Assembly (NCBI RefSeq): GCF_000611675.1
Contig: NZ_JATV01000001.1
Span: 248,001-312,000, forward strand
Source: Flavobacterium succinicans LMG 10402
GTDB lineage: Bacteria; Bacteroidota; Bacteroidia; Flavobacteriales; Flavobacteriaceae
Direction: 5' to 3'
DNA length: 64,000 nucleotides
Under the pieces are notes generated by a model. The model ran no database searches. It was given only the letters and a program-made list of their open reading frames with translations, and had not been told where the DNA came from. Made by a program: the position numbers and the translations under genes. Shown piece by piece: positions 16,746 to 26,196 of this stretch (position 1 is the stretch's first letter; each line of letters opens with the position of its first letter).

Positions 16746-19508
16746 TTATACTTTCTCCATAAATGGAATTGCTGGATCTAGAATTTCTTGTAACAAGCCC
16801 ACTAATTCCTCCAAATAAGCAGTCAAAATAGCTGAATTAATAGTAGATTCTTCGTTTTTTTCTTCTTTTAAAGTAAAAGGCAAAAAGCCAGCTTTACTAT
16901 TTTTAAAGGAGATTATACCTGCTTGCATCGGTTGTTCGTGAGCTAGAGTTTCATACATATAAGCATATGCCAAAATTTGAATGATTTTGTCATTTTTGAT
17001 TTCATCTACTAATCCGTTCCACGTTTTTAAGGTAACATTGCTTTTTTCTACTTTACCTGTTTTGTAATCTATAATTCGAATCAGTCCGTTTCTTACTTCA
17101 ATTCGGTCAACATTTCCTGCTATTTTCACCGGAAAAGGTAAGCTCGGATGTTCCAAAACGCGTTCAAAAGTAGCTTCTAAAGCCACGATTTTTACTGCAT
17201 CACCAGCTTTTATGGATTGTAATTCTGTTTTTAAAAAGTTATATACGTTACGTTTGGCTACTTCAAAAGCTAATAAATTTCTGCCTTTGTTAATTTCTCC
17301 TTCTTTATAAATGGCTTTAAATTGTTTTAAAACCTCGGAGTCAATTTTTTTAATTGCCAGTTCCATATCTTCTTCTGATATGAACTTGTCAATAAGTGGC
17401 GTATACAATTCCTCTAATGTTTTGTGGATAATCGTTCCCAAGGTGTTAAGCGCAATAGTCTCTTCAACTTCTTCGGTATCTCTGATGCGTAGTATTTTTT
17501 TAAAATAAAAATCAATAGGATTACGGATGTAACTGGTCAATGAAGAAGGAGAAAAACCTTTCTCGGCAATTTCTTTCAGTCGTTCCATGATCAGTGGTGA
17601 TTTTTCAATAGTCATGGATGTGTAAGCCGTTTCGGGAACGGTTGCATTGAATATTTCATGTGAGAGTTGATGGTTGGGTTGTTTCTCTACTTCGAGTTGT
17701 GTAATAAAGCGGCTTTTCTCACCTCCATCTAAACCGTCGTTTTCTGTGTTATAAAGTAGGTAGATGTTTTTCGCACGTTGTAATAAATGGTAAAAATGAT
17801 AGGTGTAGATGGCGTCTTTTTCTTTAAAAGTAGGCAGCCCGAGTTCTCTTTTTACGTCATAAGGAATAAAAGAGTTGGTGGATTTTCCGGCAGGAAATTT
17901 GCCTTCATTCATAGAAGTCACTATGACGGTATCGAAATCTAACACTCGACTTTCTAAAACGCCCATGATTTGTAAGCCATTCAAAGGTTCTCCTTCAAAA
18001 GAAACCTCGGCCAAGTCGATAATTTGCTTGTAAATGGCGAATAGAGTGGGGATTTGGTCAATATGCAAATGTTGGGCATAGTAACTCTTTAGTTTGTTGA
18101 TTACCGTAAATATTGAAAATACAAATGCTTTGGTTAGTTTCTCTTCTTCGTTATCGTTGCTTAAGTTGTTTCTTAGGTGTAATAATAACTTAGCGATAAT
18201 GTCTAGAACAGGTCTAGAACCATTGTCCCATTTTAGAAATAATAAATCGAATAGCTCATTGCGTTGTTTTTGCAGTTCGCTTATTTTTTGGTGTGTGATA
18301 AAAGTATAATTATTCTCTTTTATGATATGAACAATATGGTGTGCATTCGCAAAAGATTCCACCAAGGGATGGGTAAGTATGTCGAGTACATCTTTGTAAT
18401 AAAATACATATTGAACAGGGTTTCTTTTTAATGCACTAGTGTGCATTTTGAATAGTTTTGTTATCAATAATTGTGCGGGGTTGTTTTTGCTAGAATACCC
18501 CATAGTGATATTTAAGGCGCCTACCGACTCTGGTAGGGAGTACAATAAGGGAAGTAATAGGTTTTCTTCGCCCAAAACTACTGCAACCTTATCTAGGTTG
18601 GATACTTGTTGTTCTTTAATGTTTTTATCAAGAATGCTACCTACAATTTTAGCTTGGCCAATGGTTTTTGGTGTGCCAATAACTTGTATGTTTTTGTGCG
18701 CTGAAAATTCATCTACAATCCATTCAAATGGGTTTGATTTGTAGTGCTTCCAGTTGGCTTTAAATCTTCTTGCAAATAATCCTGCATCGTGGTAAGGATC
18801 GTTTAAAAAGACTTGATCGATATCCCAAAAGATAGTGGCTTTGTCGTTGGCAATTAAGTGTTGTATTATCTTTTCTTCTGCAGCATTTAGAGCATTGAAA
18901 CCAGCGAACAAATAGCGCTTACTTGTGCTTGTTTTTGAGAATTCTGAAAGATTGGATACTGCTTCTCTGTAGATTAGGCCTTGGTAGCCAATTTTTTTGT
19001 TTTTTAAATAGTGGTATAAAGAATCGTAATATTTGGGTAATAGTTTCCAAAAGTCGATGTAATTTTCTAATAATTGTGTTTTGTTTTCAACGGCTATTCC
19101 CCATTTTTTAATGTCTTCAATGTCTTTTAAGTAGGAAAGAACATGTTTTGGATCTAGCAGATAGCGATCGATTTCGTTGAAATCTTGTAGTAAAATTTTA
19201 GCCCAGTTGGCAAACAATTCAAAGGATTGTTGATTTTGTTTGGAAGTGATGGACAAGTATACTTCGTAAAATTCAAAAAGTAGCGCAATAGAATCTATAG
19301 CTCTAATTTCTGAAATTTCTTGAATGAAGTCTTCGATACTAGTAATTTCAGGACAAAAAACAGTACCTGGAATTTGTTTTTTTAAAGCCTCAATCAGGAA
19401 TATTTTTGCTCTTTTATTAGGGAGAATTACAATAGTATTGGCAAAATCTCCGGAGTAATTAGCAGCTAAATGTATGGCTATTTGATCTAAAAAAGTAGGT
19501 TTTGTCAT
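16746..19508 (-). CDS. AddB-like PD-(D/E)XK nuclease/helicase subunit
   Basis: 920 residues. The N-terminus TIVILPNKRAKIFL resembles the degenerate UvrD-like start of AddB. The C-terminal nuclease domain begins at FSPSSLTSYIRNPIDFYF, and the catalytic core reads GNVDRIEV followed by IIDYKTGK, giving the Asp and the Asp-x-Lys pair of the PD-(D/E)XK fold. The partner AddA-like helicase is at 22.4-25.5 kb. Together they would process double-strand breaks for RecA-dependent repair. No iron-sulfur cysteine set was seen. Confidence 0.82.
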   Translation of the reverse strand: MTKPTFLDQIAIHLAANYSGDFANTIVILPNKRAKIFLIEALKKQIPGTVFCPEITSIEDFIQEISEIRAIDSIALLFEFYEVYLSITSKQNQQSFELFANWAKILLQDFNEIDRYLLDPKHVLSYLKDIEDIKKWGIAVENKTQLLENYIDFWKLLPKYYDSLYHYLKNKKIGYQGLIYREAVSNLSEFSKTSTSKRYLFAGFNALNAAEEKIIQHLIANDKATIFWDIDQVFLNDPYHDAGLFARRFKANWKHYKSNPFEWIVDEFSAHKNIQVIGTPKTIGQAKIVGSILDKNIKEQQVSNLDKVAVVLGEENLLLPLLYSLPESVGALNITMGYSSKNNPAQLLITKLFKMHTSALKRNPVQYVFYYKDVLDILTHPLVESFANAHHIVHIIKENNYTFITHQKISELQKQRNELFDLLFLKWDNGSRPVLDIIAKLLLHLRNNLSNDNEEEKLTKAFVFSIFTVINKLKSYYAQHLHIDQIPTLFAIYKQIIDLAEVSFEGEPLNGLQIMGVLESRVLDFDTVIVTSMNEGKFPAGKSTNSFIPYDVKRELGLPTFKEKDAIYTYHFYHLLQRAKNIYLLYNTENDGLDGGEKSRFITQLEVEKQPNHQLSHEIFNATVPETAYTSMTIEKSPLIMERLKEIAEKGFSPSSLTSYIRNPIDFYFKKILRIRDTEEVEETIALNTLGTIIHKTLEELYTPLIDKFISEEDMELAIKKIDSEVLKQFKAIYKEGEINKGRNLLAFEVAKRNVYNFLKTELQSIKAGDAVKIVALEATFERVLEHPSLPFPVKIAGNVDRIEVRNGLIRIIDYKTGKVEKSNVTLKTWNGLVDEIKNDKIIQILAYAYMYETLAHEQPMQAGIISFKNSKAGFLPFTLKEEKNEESTINSAILTAYLEELVGLLQEILDPAIPFMEKV

Positions 19509-19524
19509 TTTATAAATATAAAAA

Positions 19525-19550
19525 AAAGCCGTTCAATTAAGAACGGCTTT
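19525..19550 (-). terminator. Terminator after the OmpA-family gene
   Basis: A perfect 10-base stem (19525-19534 with 19541-19550, loop AATTAA) followed on the minus strand by a long T run. It separates the OmpA-family gene from the addB-like gene. Confidence 0.88.
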
Positions 19551-19571
19551 TAGAAATAATTTCAAAAATTA

Positions 19572-21047
19572 TTATGGTAATCTGTTTACTTTCATTCCAG
19601 AAGGTCCACCTACGTAGATAACTTCAGTTCTTCTGTTTTCAGCTCTTCCTTTAGGAGTTTTGTTAGAAGCAACTGGTTTAGTATCGCCAAATCCTTGAGC
19701 GGTCAAGTTGTTGGCATTAACACCTCTAGCTACTAATGCATCGACTACAGCTTGAGCTCTAGCAAGAGACAGCTTTTTGTTTAAAGCCGCTTTTCCAGTG
19801 TTGTCAGTATGTCCGTTTACTTCAAACTTAGCGTTAGGGTAGTTTTTCAAGATTTCTTTGATAGCGTCTAAACTAGTAGCGGTAGCTGGTTTAGCAGCAT
19901 CTAAAGTAGATTTACCAGTAATAAAGAAGATAGATCTTGCTTGAACTCTTAATTCTTTAACTACTTCTTCAGTTACTTCAGGACAACCTTTGTTGCTAGC
20001 AGGACCAGCTACGATTGGACAGTCATCTTCAGTATCAGGTACACCGTCTTTGTCAGCATCTTTAATTTCAGGACAACCGTTGTTAGATTTAGGACCAGCA
20101 ACTGTTGGACATTTGTCATCTTTGTCAGCTACACCGTCACCGTCAGTATCAGGACAACCTTTAGTTGAAGCAGGACCAGCAACATCTGGACAAGCATCAT
20201 CTTTGTCAGCAATTCCGTCACCGTCAGTATCAGGACATCCGTTGAAAGCTGCTAAACCAGCAACATCTGGACAAGCATCACTTCCGTCAACAATTCCGTC
20301 ACCGTCAGTATCAGGACATCCGTTGAATTGTTTCAAACCAGCAACTTCTGGACAAGCATCATCTTTATCGTAGATTCCGTCACCGTCAGTGTCTTTACCT
20401 CCAAATTTGAAAACGATACCAGCTGTGTGCTGAACTAAAGAAGGAGATTCAGGATTTAAACCATCATTTCTGTCTCCAAAAGATTTTCTGTAAGTAGAAG
20501 ATAATGCTAAACCTACGTTTTCAGTAAACCAAAAAGTCATACCTACTCCTAAATTTACAGTACCAAAGCTATCTTTTCCTAAGAAAGTATAACCTCCACC
20601 AGCTTGTAAGCTTGGATCAAACCATTTTGTACCAATCAAATCCATGAAACTGTATTTTACAGTACCATCAATTCCGTAGTACATTAAATCACCAGGATTG
20701 TTTACAGACATTCCTCTTGAATCTGCGTTAGCTTGATTTGGTGCAAATGTTACAAATTTGTCGATTTTGTTAACAGAACCAGCTAATCCAAAAGAGAATC
20801 CTCCGTTGATGTGTCTAGATACTTGGATATAAGATACAGACGGAAGGATGTTCCAGTTGTCTTTTACAGCGAATGGCTGAGAAAAGTGTTGTTGAAACCA
20901 ATTCACATGATCAGGTCCTGCACTTGATCTTGAGTCGATAGCATTTACACCAATGGTAATTGCCCACGGATTGTTACTATCTTGAGCTTGGGAAGATAAT
21001 CCCGCAGCCATCAATACAGCAACTAAAATTTTGTTAAGATGTTTCAT
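19572..21047 (-). CDS. OmpA-family outer membrane protein with thrombospondin type-3 repeats
   Basis: 491 residues. A signal peptide ends near SSQAQ; residues about 20-210 look like an eight-strand beta-barrel; five calcium-binding type-3 repeats of the DTDGDGI...D.CP type cover about 215-350; an OmpA C-terminal peptidoglycan-binding domain with the NGHTDNTG and RAENRRTEV motifs follows to residue 480. It would link outer membrane and cell wall and is probably abundant: it has the best promoter in the window and a strong terminator. The protein ends with an unusual 10-residue tail after the OmpA domain. Confidence 0.92.
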   Translation of the reverse strand: MKHLNKILVAVLMAAGLSSQAQDSNNPWAITIGVNAIDSRSSAGPDHVNWFQQHFSQPFAVKDNWNILPSVSYIQVSRHINGGFSFGLAGSVNKIDKFVTFAPNQANADSRGMSVNNPGDLMYYGIDGTVKYSFMDLIGTKWFDPSLQAGGGYTFLGKDSFGTVNLGVGMTFWFTENVGLALSSTYRKSFGDRNDGLNPESPSLVQHTAGIVFKFGGKDTDGDGIYDKDDACPEVAGLKQFNGCPDTDGDGIVDGSDACPDVAGLAAFNGCPDTDGDGIADKDDACPDVAGPASTKGCPDTDGDGVADKDDKCPTVAGPKSNNGCPEIKDADKDGVPDTEDDCPIVAGPASNKGCPEVTEEVVKELRVQARSIFFITGKSTLDAAKPATATSLDAIKEILKNYPNAKFEVNGHTDNTGKAALNKKLSLARAQAVVDALVARGVNANNLTAQGFGDTKPVASNKTPKGRAENRRTEVIYVGGPSGMKVNRLP

Positions 21048-21079
21048 AATGATTCTATTAATATTTAGTTAATTATAAA

Positions 21080-21110
21080 CAAAAATAACAACTTATTTTT
21101 TAGCAACAAA
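21080..21110 (-). promoter_or_regulatory. Strong promoter of the OmpA-family gene
   Basis: On the minus strand TTTG (21107-21110), 19 bases, TATTTTTG (21080-21087): an ideal Bacteroidota -33/-7 pair, followed by a leader of about 30 bases. Confidence 0.7.
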
Positions 21111-21157
21111 ATTAAAATATAAAAAAAACTTACAAAAAAATGAACAATTACTATTAT

Positions 21158-22348
21158 CTATATTACTTTTAGTTCTTTACCTACTTTTATAAATGCTTGC
21201 AAGGCTTTGTCTAAATGTTCCTTTTTGTGGCTTGCGGACAGTTGAACTCGAATTCGAGCCTTTTCTTTGGGAACTACTGGGAAAAAGAATCCGATAACAT
21301 ATATGCCATTTTTTAACAATTCGTTAGCAAATGTTTGGGCTAATTTGGCATCATAAAGCATAACGGGTACTATGGCAGCGTCACCGTCAATGATGTCAAA
21401 ACCGGCTTTTAGCATGCCTTGTTTGAAATAATTGGTATTCCATTCTAATTGATCTCTGAGGGAGGTGTCCTTCTCTAGTAGTTCAAATACTTTGATTGAC
21501 GCGCCAACAATGGCAGGTGCTAATGAATTGGAAAATAAATACGGTCTAGAACGTTGACGTAAAATTTCAATGATTTCTTTTTTGGCAGTAGTGTAACCGC
21601 CCATAGCACCGCCCAAAGCTTTGCCTAAGGTTCCTGTAATGATGTCTACACGTCCCATTACACCTTTGGCTTCCATGGTGCCTTTGCCTGTTGCGCCTAT
21701 AAAACCAGCGGCATGGCATTCGTCTACCATGACCATGGCATCATATTTGTCTGCTAGGTCGCAAATTTTATCTAGGGGAGCTACAAGACCATCCATAGAG
21801 AAAACACCATCCGTTACAATTAATTTAAAACGTGTACCGGCTTCCGTAGCTTTGATTAATTGTTGTTCCAAATCTTCCATGTTACTATTCTCGTAACGAT
21901 AGCGGGCTGCTTTACACAAACGAACGCCATCAATTATAGAAGCGTGATTCAAGCTGTCTGAAATGATACAATCTTGTTCTCCTAATAAAGGCTCAAAAAC
22001 GCCACCATTGGCATCAAATGCTGCTGCATATAGAATGGTGTCTTCGGTGCCGTAAAAATCTGCAATTTTTTGTTCTAAGGTTTTGTGGATGTCTTGTGTG
22101 CCACAAATAAAACGAACGGATGACATTCCGAAGCCGTGAGAATCTAAGGTGTCTTTGGCGGCTTGTATTACTTCGGGATGCGAAGAAAGCCCCAAATAAT
22201 TGTTGGCACAAAAATTAAGTACCGTTTCTCCATTCACTGTGATTTCGGCTCCTTGTGCTGATGTAATGATTCTTTCTTTTTTAAATAAACCATTTTCTTC
22301 AATGGCTTGTAATTCGTTCTGTAAATGTTGTTGTATTTTACCGTACAT
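21158..22348 (-). CDS. kbl: Glycine C-acetyltransferase (2-amino-3-ketobutyrate CoA ligase)
   Basis: 396 residues, a PLP enzyme of the alpha-oxoamine synthase family. Signatures include [33 protein letters not shown] and the PLP lysine in GTLGKALGG. It converts 2-amino-3-ketobutyrate and CoA to glycine and acetyl-CoA in threonine breakdown. No threonine dehydrogenase gene is next to it. A TAAATTTG box on the minus strand (22390-22397), inside the end of the addA-like gene, may be its promoter. Confidence 0.92.
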   Translation of the reverse strand: MYGKIQQHLQNELQAIEENGLFKKERIITSAQGAEITVNGETVLNFCANNYLGLSSHPEVIQAAKDTLDSHGFGMSSVRFICGTQDIHKTLEQKIADFYGTEDTILYAAAFDANGGVFEPLLGEQDCIISDSLNHASIIDGVRLCKAARYRYENSNMEDLEQQLIKATEAGTRFKLIVTDGVFSMDGLVAPLDKICDLADKYDAMVMVDECHAAGFIGATGKGTMEAKGVMGRVDIITGTLGKALGGAMGGYTTAKKEIIEILRQRSRPYLFSNSLAPAIVGASIKVFELLEKDTSLRDQLEWNTNYFKQGMLKAGFDIIDGDAAIVPVMLYDAKLAQTFANELLKNGIYVIGFFFPVVPKEKARIRVQLSASHKKEHLDKALQAFIKVGKELKVI

Positions 22349-22386
22349 AATATGATGGTGTTATGATCTTTTAGAATTGATTTTGT

Positions 22387-25300
22387 CTACAAATTTACTA
22401 CATCGATTGCTATTCCGATATAAACGAGTGCTTTTTTAACTACTTTATAACCCATTTTCTCTATAGCTTCTTGATAATGTTCTAATTGCTTCACGTATTT
22501 ATCGTTATGTTCTCCTGTTTTGTAATCTAGCAAATAGATTTCATTTTTTTCTTTCAAAACCATTCGATCTGGTTTTATCGTTTTTCCTTCTTTTTGAATG
22601 ATGGTTTGTTCATTAAATACTTGGTTTCCTTTTTCAAAATAAACCAATAACTCGGGATGCAGGACTATTGATTCAATCGTTTCTTGAACAGTTTTATGTT
22701 GTTCAAAATGTATCCATCCGTAATCTAAAGCTTTTGCGATGGCATTTTCAATGTCGTTCTGATGTTTTACCTCGGCAAGAATTTCGTGTACTACGTTTCC
22801 ATAAGCAATGGCCTCTTGCTGTTGTGTGCCCCACATCAAGGCTTCTTTTTGAGCAATCTTGATATTTTTAGGGTTTAAGAACGATGTGATTGTGGGTATT
22901 GGTTTTGTACTGTTTATATGTTTTTCTTCCTTTGATAGTTTGGTAGCGTTGCCAAAATCATAGGAGAGCTTTTCGGTTTGAAATAGATGATTGTTTTCTA
23001 AATATTGAATAAAAAAAGTACACATGTTATTTTTGGGCAAAGCTCCTTTGCTTGATAAATTCATGTTGGATATAATGTAGAGTTGTTCTTCGGCTCTGGT
23101 TAAAGCCACATACAAGACATTAATATTATCCAATAATTCTTCTTCTTTCTTTTGATTGTAAACCAAAGCGGCTCCTTCTCCATAGCCTTCAACTGCGCTG
23201 CTATTGTCGATAAGGACTTTTTCTAAGCCTAATTCTTCTTTATCGGCGTCGAGCCATAATTTATCTTTGGGTTTGCGTGAATAATCTTCCTCAGCAAAAG
23301 GCATAATCACTACTGGAAACTCTAAGCCTTTGGATTTGTGAATGGTCATGATGCGCACCGCGTTGCTACCTTCTGGAGATGGAATGCTGAATTTAGCGCC
23401 ATTCTTCTCCCAAAACAGTAAGAAATCAGCAATTCCGGCTTGGTTGCGCATGTCGCGTTCTAGGACGATATCCAAAAAATATTGCACATAAGAGTTGCTG
23501 GTTTTGTCATCTAAAAACTTAGCGATACAAATTTCTACCGCTTCGTACAACGCTTTTTTACGAATGTCTTGAAAAGAAAATTGTACATCAAATTGTTGTA
23601 GCCAAAGTTCAAATTCTTTTTCGTTGGTCAAAGCCATGCCTTGTGCAATGCAATCGGCAATAGGAAGTTGATCCTGTTTGTTTTTGGCCAAATAATATAA
23701 AAAATAAGCTTTAGATTCTACGTCATTGTTGTTGTTGAGGTACTTTAGTAAATGAATCAAGAAGCGGACTTCGGTAGCGTTTTGAATCATTAAAGTTTCT
23801 GAGGATAGCAATGGAATTTTTTGCTCCATTAAATAATTTGCTACTGCAATGCCTTGCTCTCTTTTGCGCGTGAGAATGACAATATCTTTGTATTCGAATC
23901 CTTGGCTTAGTACTTTTTGAATGGTTTGTAGTGTGGCTAAAACATACAAATCGGTCTTGTCTAGTGCTTCTTCGTCTTCCTCATTATCGGTTGGCTGCGG
24001 TATGAATGAGATGTTGACATAGCCTCCTGTTTTGTCATTTGCTTTTTGGTGGCTGTGATTTTCGTATAAGTCTTTGTAATCTTCGTTAGTAAATTCAGAA
24101 GATAACATTTTAAAAAAAGCATTGTTAAAGTCAATGACTTCAGAATAGCTTCGGTAGTTTTTGTCCAAATGCACCAGTTTTTTTTCAGGGTTACTGAAAG
24201 GATTGTGCTCTTTGCTTAAGGCAATAAATTGTTCTGCTTTTCCACCTCGCCAGCGGTAAATGGATTGCTTGGGATCGCCCACAATCATCAAGGTGCCTTT
24301 TACGCCATAATCATCTTGACCGGCTAGGGCATTGTCGATGAGTGGGATTAGATTTTGCCATTGCATTTCGGAAGTATCTTGAAATTCATCAATAAAGAAA
24401 TGGCGATACCGTTCGCCCAAACGCTCATAAATAAATGGAGCGGGTTGGTTTTGAATTTCTCGATGAATAATAGCATTGAATTCAGCTATAGATAATACAT
24501 TTTGTTCTTGCTGAATTTTGGCCAATTCATGACTGACGGTATTGAGTAAAGACAGCGGTGTGATGTTTTTGAGGAAGGCTTTGTAAAAGTTAATCTTTTC
24601 AAAGATTTTATAAATAGTGGGCAATTGACTCAAAAACTCTGGAATTAAGGCCTCAATAATCGCTCTGTCTTTGGCTGTTTTGTTGATGGCGATATCTTCA
24701 AATTCATAAAACATTTTGTTTTTGGGATTGAATTTCTTGTCTACAATGCTACTAATGTGATTGGGAAAAGTACCTCTTGAAAAAGATTTCACATCGATTC
24801 CGTTCGTTTCTATTAGTTCCAAAATGGATTCAGCCACCGTAACCGTTTCGGCTTCTAGTTGCTTATTGATGGCTATTAATTTCTTTTTTATGGCAACAAA
24901 TTCGGCAATCGTTTTGTCATGGAAATGAGCAATTTCATTACGATTGTTTTCATTGAGTACCAATCGGCCGGTGTTGAGAATTTCTCTGGAAATGTCCCAC
25001 GACTTGTCATCGTCGGTTTTTTCCATGGTGAAATCGATGAGCAATTGGGTTAGAATTTCGTCTTCTCCGGCTTGGGCAATAATGGCGTCTACGGTTTCGA
25101 CTAATAAATTTTCTGTATCAAGAGTGACTTCAAAAGTTACCGGTAAATTCAAATCAAGAGCAAAAGCACGAATGACTTTATGGGTGAATTTATCGATGGT
25201 AGAAATATCAAAAGCCGCATAATTATGAATGATGTGCTTGATGATTTGTTGCGCTTTGGTTTTGATTTGAATCAAAGAAAGTTCGGTGTCAGCAGCTAAA

Positions 25301-25539
25301 TCACGCATTAAGTCTAGTGCTTTGCTGCTGGGTTCGTCCTTTGCAAATTCGGAAAGGCTACCCACAATTCGGCTTTTCATTTCGTGTACCGCTTTGTTGG
25401 TAAAGGTGATGGCTAGAATATGACGATAGGCATCGTTCTTGGGTGCTACCAAAATAATTTTGAGGTATTCTTTGACCAATGCATACGTCTTCCCAGAGCC
25501 AGCTGAAGCGTCATAAATTGAAAAGGAAGTGCTTTGCAT
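22387..25539 (-). CDS. AddA-like UvrD/Rep-family helicase-nuclease
   Basis: 1050 residues from the ATG at 25539. A longer frame to 25593 would run through a palindromic repeat and is rejected. Walker A is DASAGSGKTYALV near residue 10, followed by ITFTNKAVHEMKSR, the helicase motif II region FIDEFQDTSEMQW, GDPKQSIYRWRGG and LYVALTRAEEQLY. A C-terminal PD-(D/E)XK nuclease with DRMVL and YLLDYKTGE completes the AddA layout. It should act with the AddB-like protein at 16.7-19.5 kb in recombinational repair. Confidence 0.9.
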   Translation of the reverse strand: MQSTSFSIYDASAGSGKTYALVKEYLKIILVAPKNDAYRHILAITFTNKAVHEMKSRIVGSLSEFAKDEPSSKALDLMRDLAADTELSLIQIKTKAQQIIKHIIHNYAAFDISTIDKFTHKVIRAFALDLNLPVTFEVTLDTENLLVETVDAIIAQAGEDEILTQLLIDFTMEKTDDDKSWDISREILNTGRLVLNENNRNEIAHFHDKTIAEFVAIKKKLIAINKQLEAETVTVAESILELIETNGIDVKSFSRGTFPNHISSIVDKKFNPKNKMFYEFEDIAINKTAKDRAIIEALIPEFLSQLPTIYKIFEKINFYKAFLKNITPLSLLNTVSHELAKIQQEQNVLSIAEFNAIIHREIQNQPAPFIYERLGERYRHFFIDEFQDTSEMQWQNLIPLIDNALAGQDDYGVKGTLMIVGDPKQSIYRWRGGKAEQFIALSKEHNPFSNPEKKLVHLDKNYRSYSEVIDFNNAFFKMLSSEFTNEDYKDLYENHSHQKANDKTGGYVNISFIPQPTDNEEDEEALDKTDLYVLATLQTIQKVLSQGFEYKDIVILTRKREQGIAVANYLMEQKIPLLSSETLMIQNATEVRFLIHLLKYLNNNNDVESKAYFLYYLAKNKQDQLPIADCIAQGMALTNEKEFELWLQQFDVQFSFQDIRKKALYEAVEICIAKFLDDKTSNSYVQYFLDIVLERDMRNQAGIADFLLFWEKNGAKFSIPSPEGSNAVRIMTIHKSKGLEFPVVIMPFAEEDYSRKPKDKLWLDADKEELGLEKVLIDNSSAVEGYGEGAALVYNQKKEEELLDNINVLYVALTRAEEQLYIISNMNLSSKGALPKNNMCTFFIQYLENNHLFQTEKLSYDFGNATKLSKEEKHINSTKPIPTITSFLNPKNIKIAQKEALMWGTQQQEAIAYGNVVHEILAEVKHQNDIENAIAKALDYGWIHFEQHKTVQETIESIVLHPELLVYFEKGNQVFNEQTIIQKEGKTIKPDRMVLKEKNEIYLLDYKTGEHNDKYVKQLEHYQEAIEKMGYKVVKKALVYIGIAIDVVNL

Positions 25540-25555
25540 AGTATTTTTGTTATAT

Positions 25556-25588
25556 AACCCTTTCAGAGTTTTAAACTCTGAAAGAGTT
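25556..25588. repeat. Palindromic repeat, copy 1
   Basis: A 16-base arm (25556-25571) and its near-perfect complement (25573-25588, one mismatch) around one central T. It shares the layout CCTnnCAGnGTTT/AAACnCTGnnAGG with palindromes at 27404-27438 and 38997-39029. Confidence 0.75.
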
Positions 25589-25644
25589 ATCATATCCTAT
25601 TAGATTTTCTTGTTATGAAACAAATTTTCTTGAGTACACTAAAA

Positions 25645-25718
25645 CCCTGATGGAAGCGGCATCCTTTGCTGCCGGGGTTCGGCAGTAAAGATATAGCGTA
25701 CAGCAGGAAATAGCTCCT
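25645..25718 (+). repeat. Interspersed repeat with variable centre, copy 1
   Basis: Left arm GGAAGCGGCATCCTTT, a variable hairpin (CTGCCG with CGGCAG, 25669-25685), right arm AAAGATATAGCG followed by an AGCAGG-type end. The same arms recur at 28594-28680, 37469-37551 (inverted) and 38967-39081. It lies between the divergent addA-like gene and rbfA. Confidence 0.7.
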
Positions 25719-25764
25719 GATTATCAATCGGATTATTCTAGAATAAGGATTGTTCCTTTGAAAA

Positions 25765-25798
25765 TTTGTTCATTTAATTTTTAAAAGTAGTATTTTTG
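25765..25798 (+). promoter_or_regulatory. Promoter of rbfA with very short leader
   Basis: TTTG at 25765-25768, 22 bases, TATTTTTG at 25791-25798. The ATG of rbfA is only five bases further, so the transcript should have almost no 5' leader. Confidence 0.6.
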
Positions 25799-25802
25799 CA
25801 GC

Positions 25803-26195
25803 ATGGAAACAAATAGACAGAAAAAAATAGGCGGTGTGATCCAAAAAGATTTGGTGGACATTTTGCAAGGTGAAGTGAGAAAAAATGGAGTTACTAACTT
25901 AGTAATTTCAGTATCCAAAGTGTTGGTGACGTCAGATTTATCGGTAGCTACGGTGCATTTGAGTATTTTTCCTCAAGAAAAAGCAAAGGAAACATTAGAG
26001 GCTATAAAAACGAATACCAATTTAATCAAGCATGATTTGTCGCAACGTGTGCGTATGCAATTGCGTAGGGTGCCTAATTTGGTTTTCTTTATTGATGACT
26101 CGTTGGATTATATCGAGAAAATTGACAATGCCTTGAAAAATCAGGAGAATCCTATTGAAAACAGAGATTTATTAGAAAAACGCAGATTGTTTTAA
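25803..26195 (+). CDS. rbfA: Ribosome-binding factor A
   Basis: 130 residues, slightly longer than average. The KH-like fold is suggested by KDLVDILQGE, the strand VSVSKVLVTSDLSVATVHL-type core and the RVRMQLRRVPNLVFFIDDSLDYIEKI segment that is the family's most conserved part. It binds the 30S subunit during late maturation and cold adaptation. The stop is followed by a TTG start two bases later for the permease gene, so the two are coupled. Confidence 0.92.
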   Translation: METNRQKKIGGVIQKDLVDILQGEVRKNGVTNLVISVSKVLVTSDLSVATVHLSIFPQEKAKETLEAIKTNTNLIKHDLSQRVRMQLRRVPNLVFFIDDSLDYIEKIDNALKNQENPIENRDLLEKRRLF

Positions 26196-26196
26196 T

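Noticed and set aside
19990..20373. Open frame on the plus strand opposite the OmpA-family gene
   Set aside because: It is the antisense of the calcium-binding repeats; the regular Ser/Pro pattern is produced by the repeated DTDGDG coding sequence.
25540..25593. Longer N-terminus for the AddA-like protein
   Set aside because: It would translate a palindromic repeat and adds no conserved residues; the Walker A motif sits correctly after the ATG at 25539.
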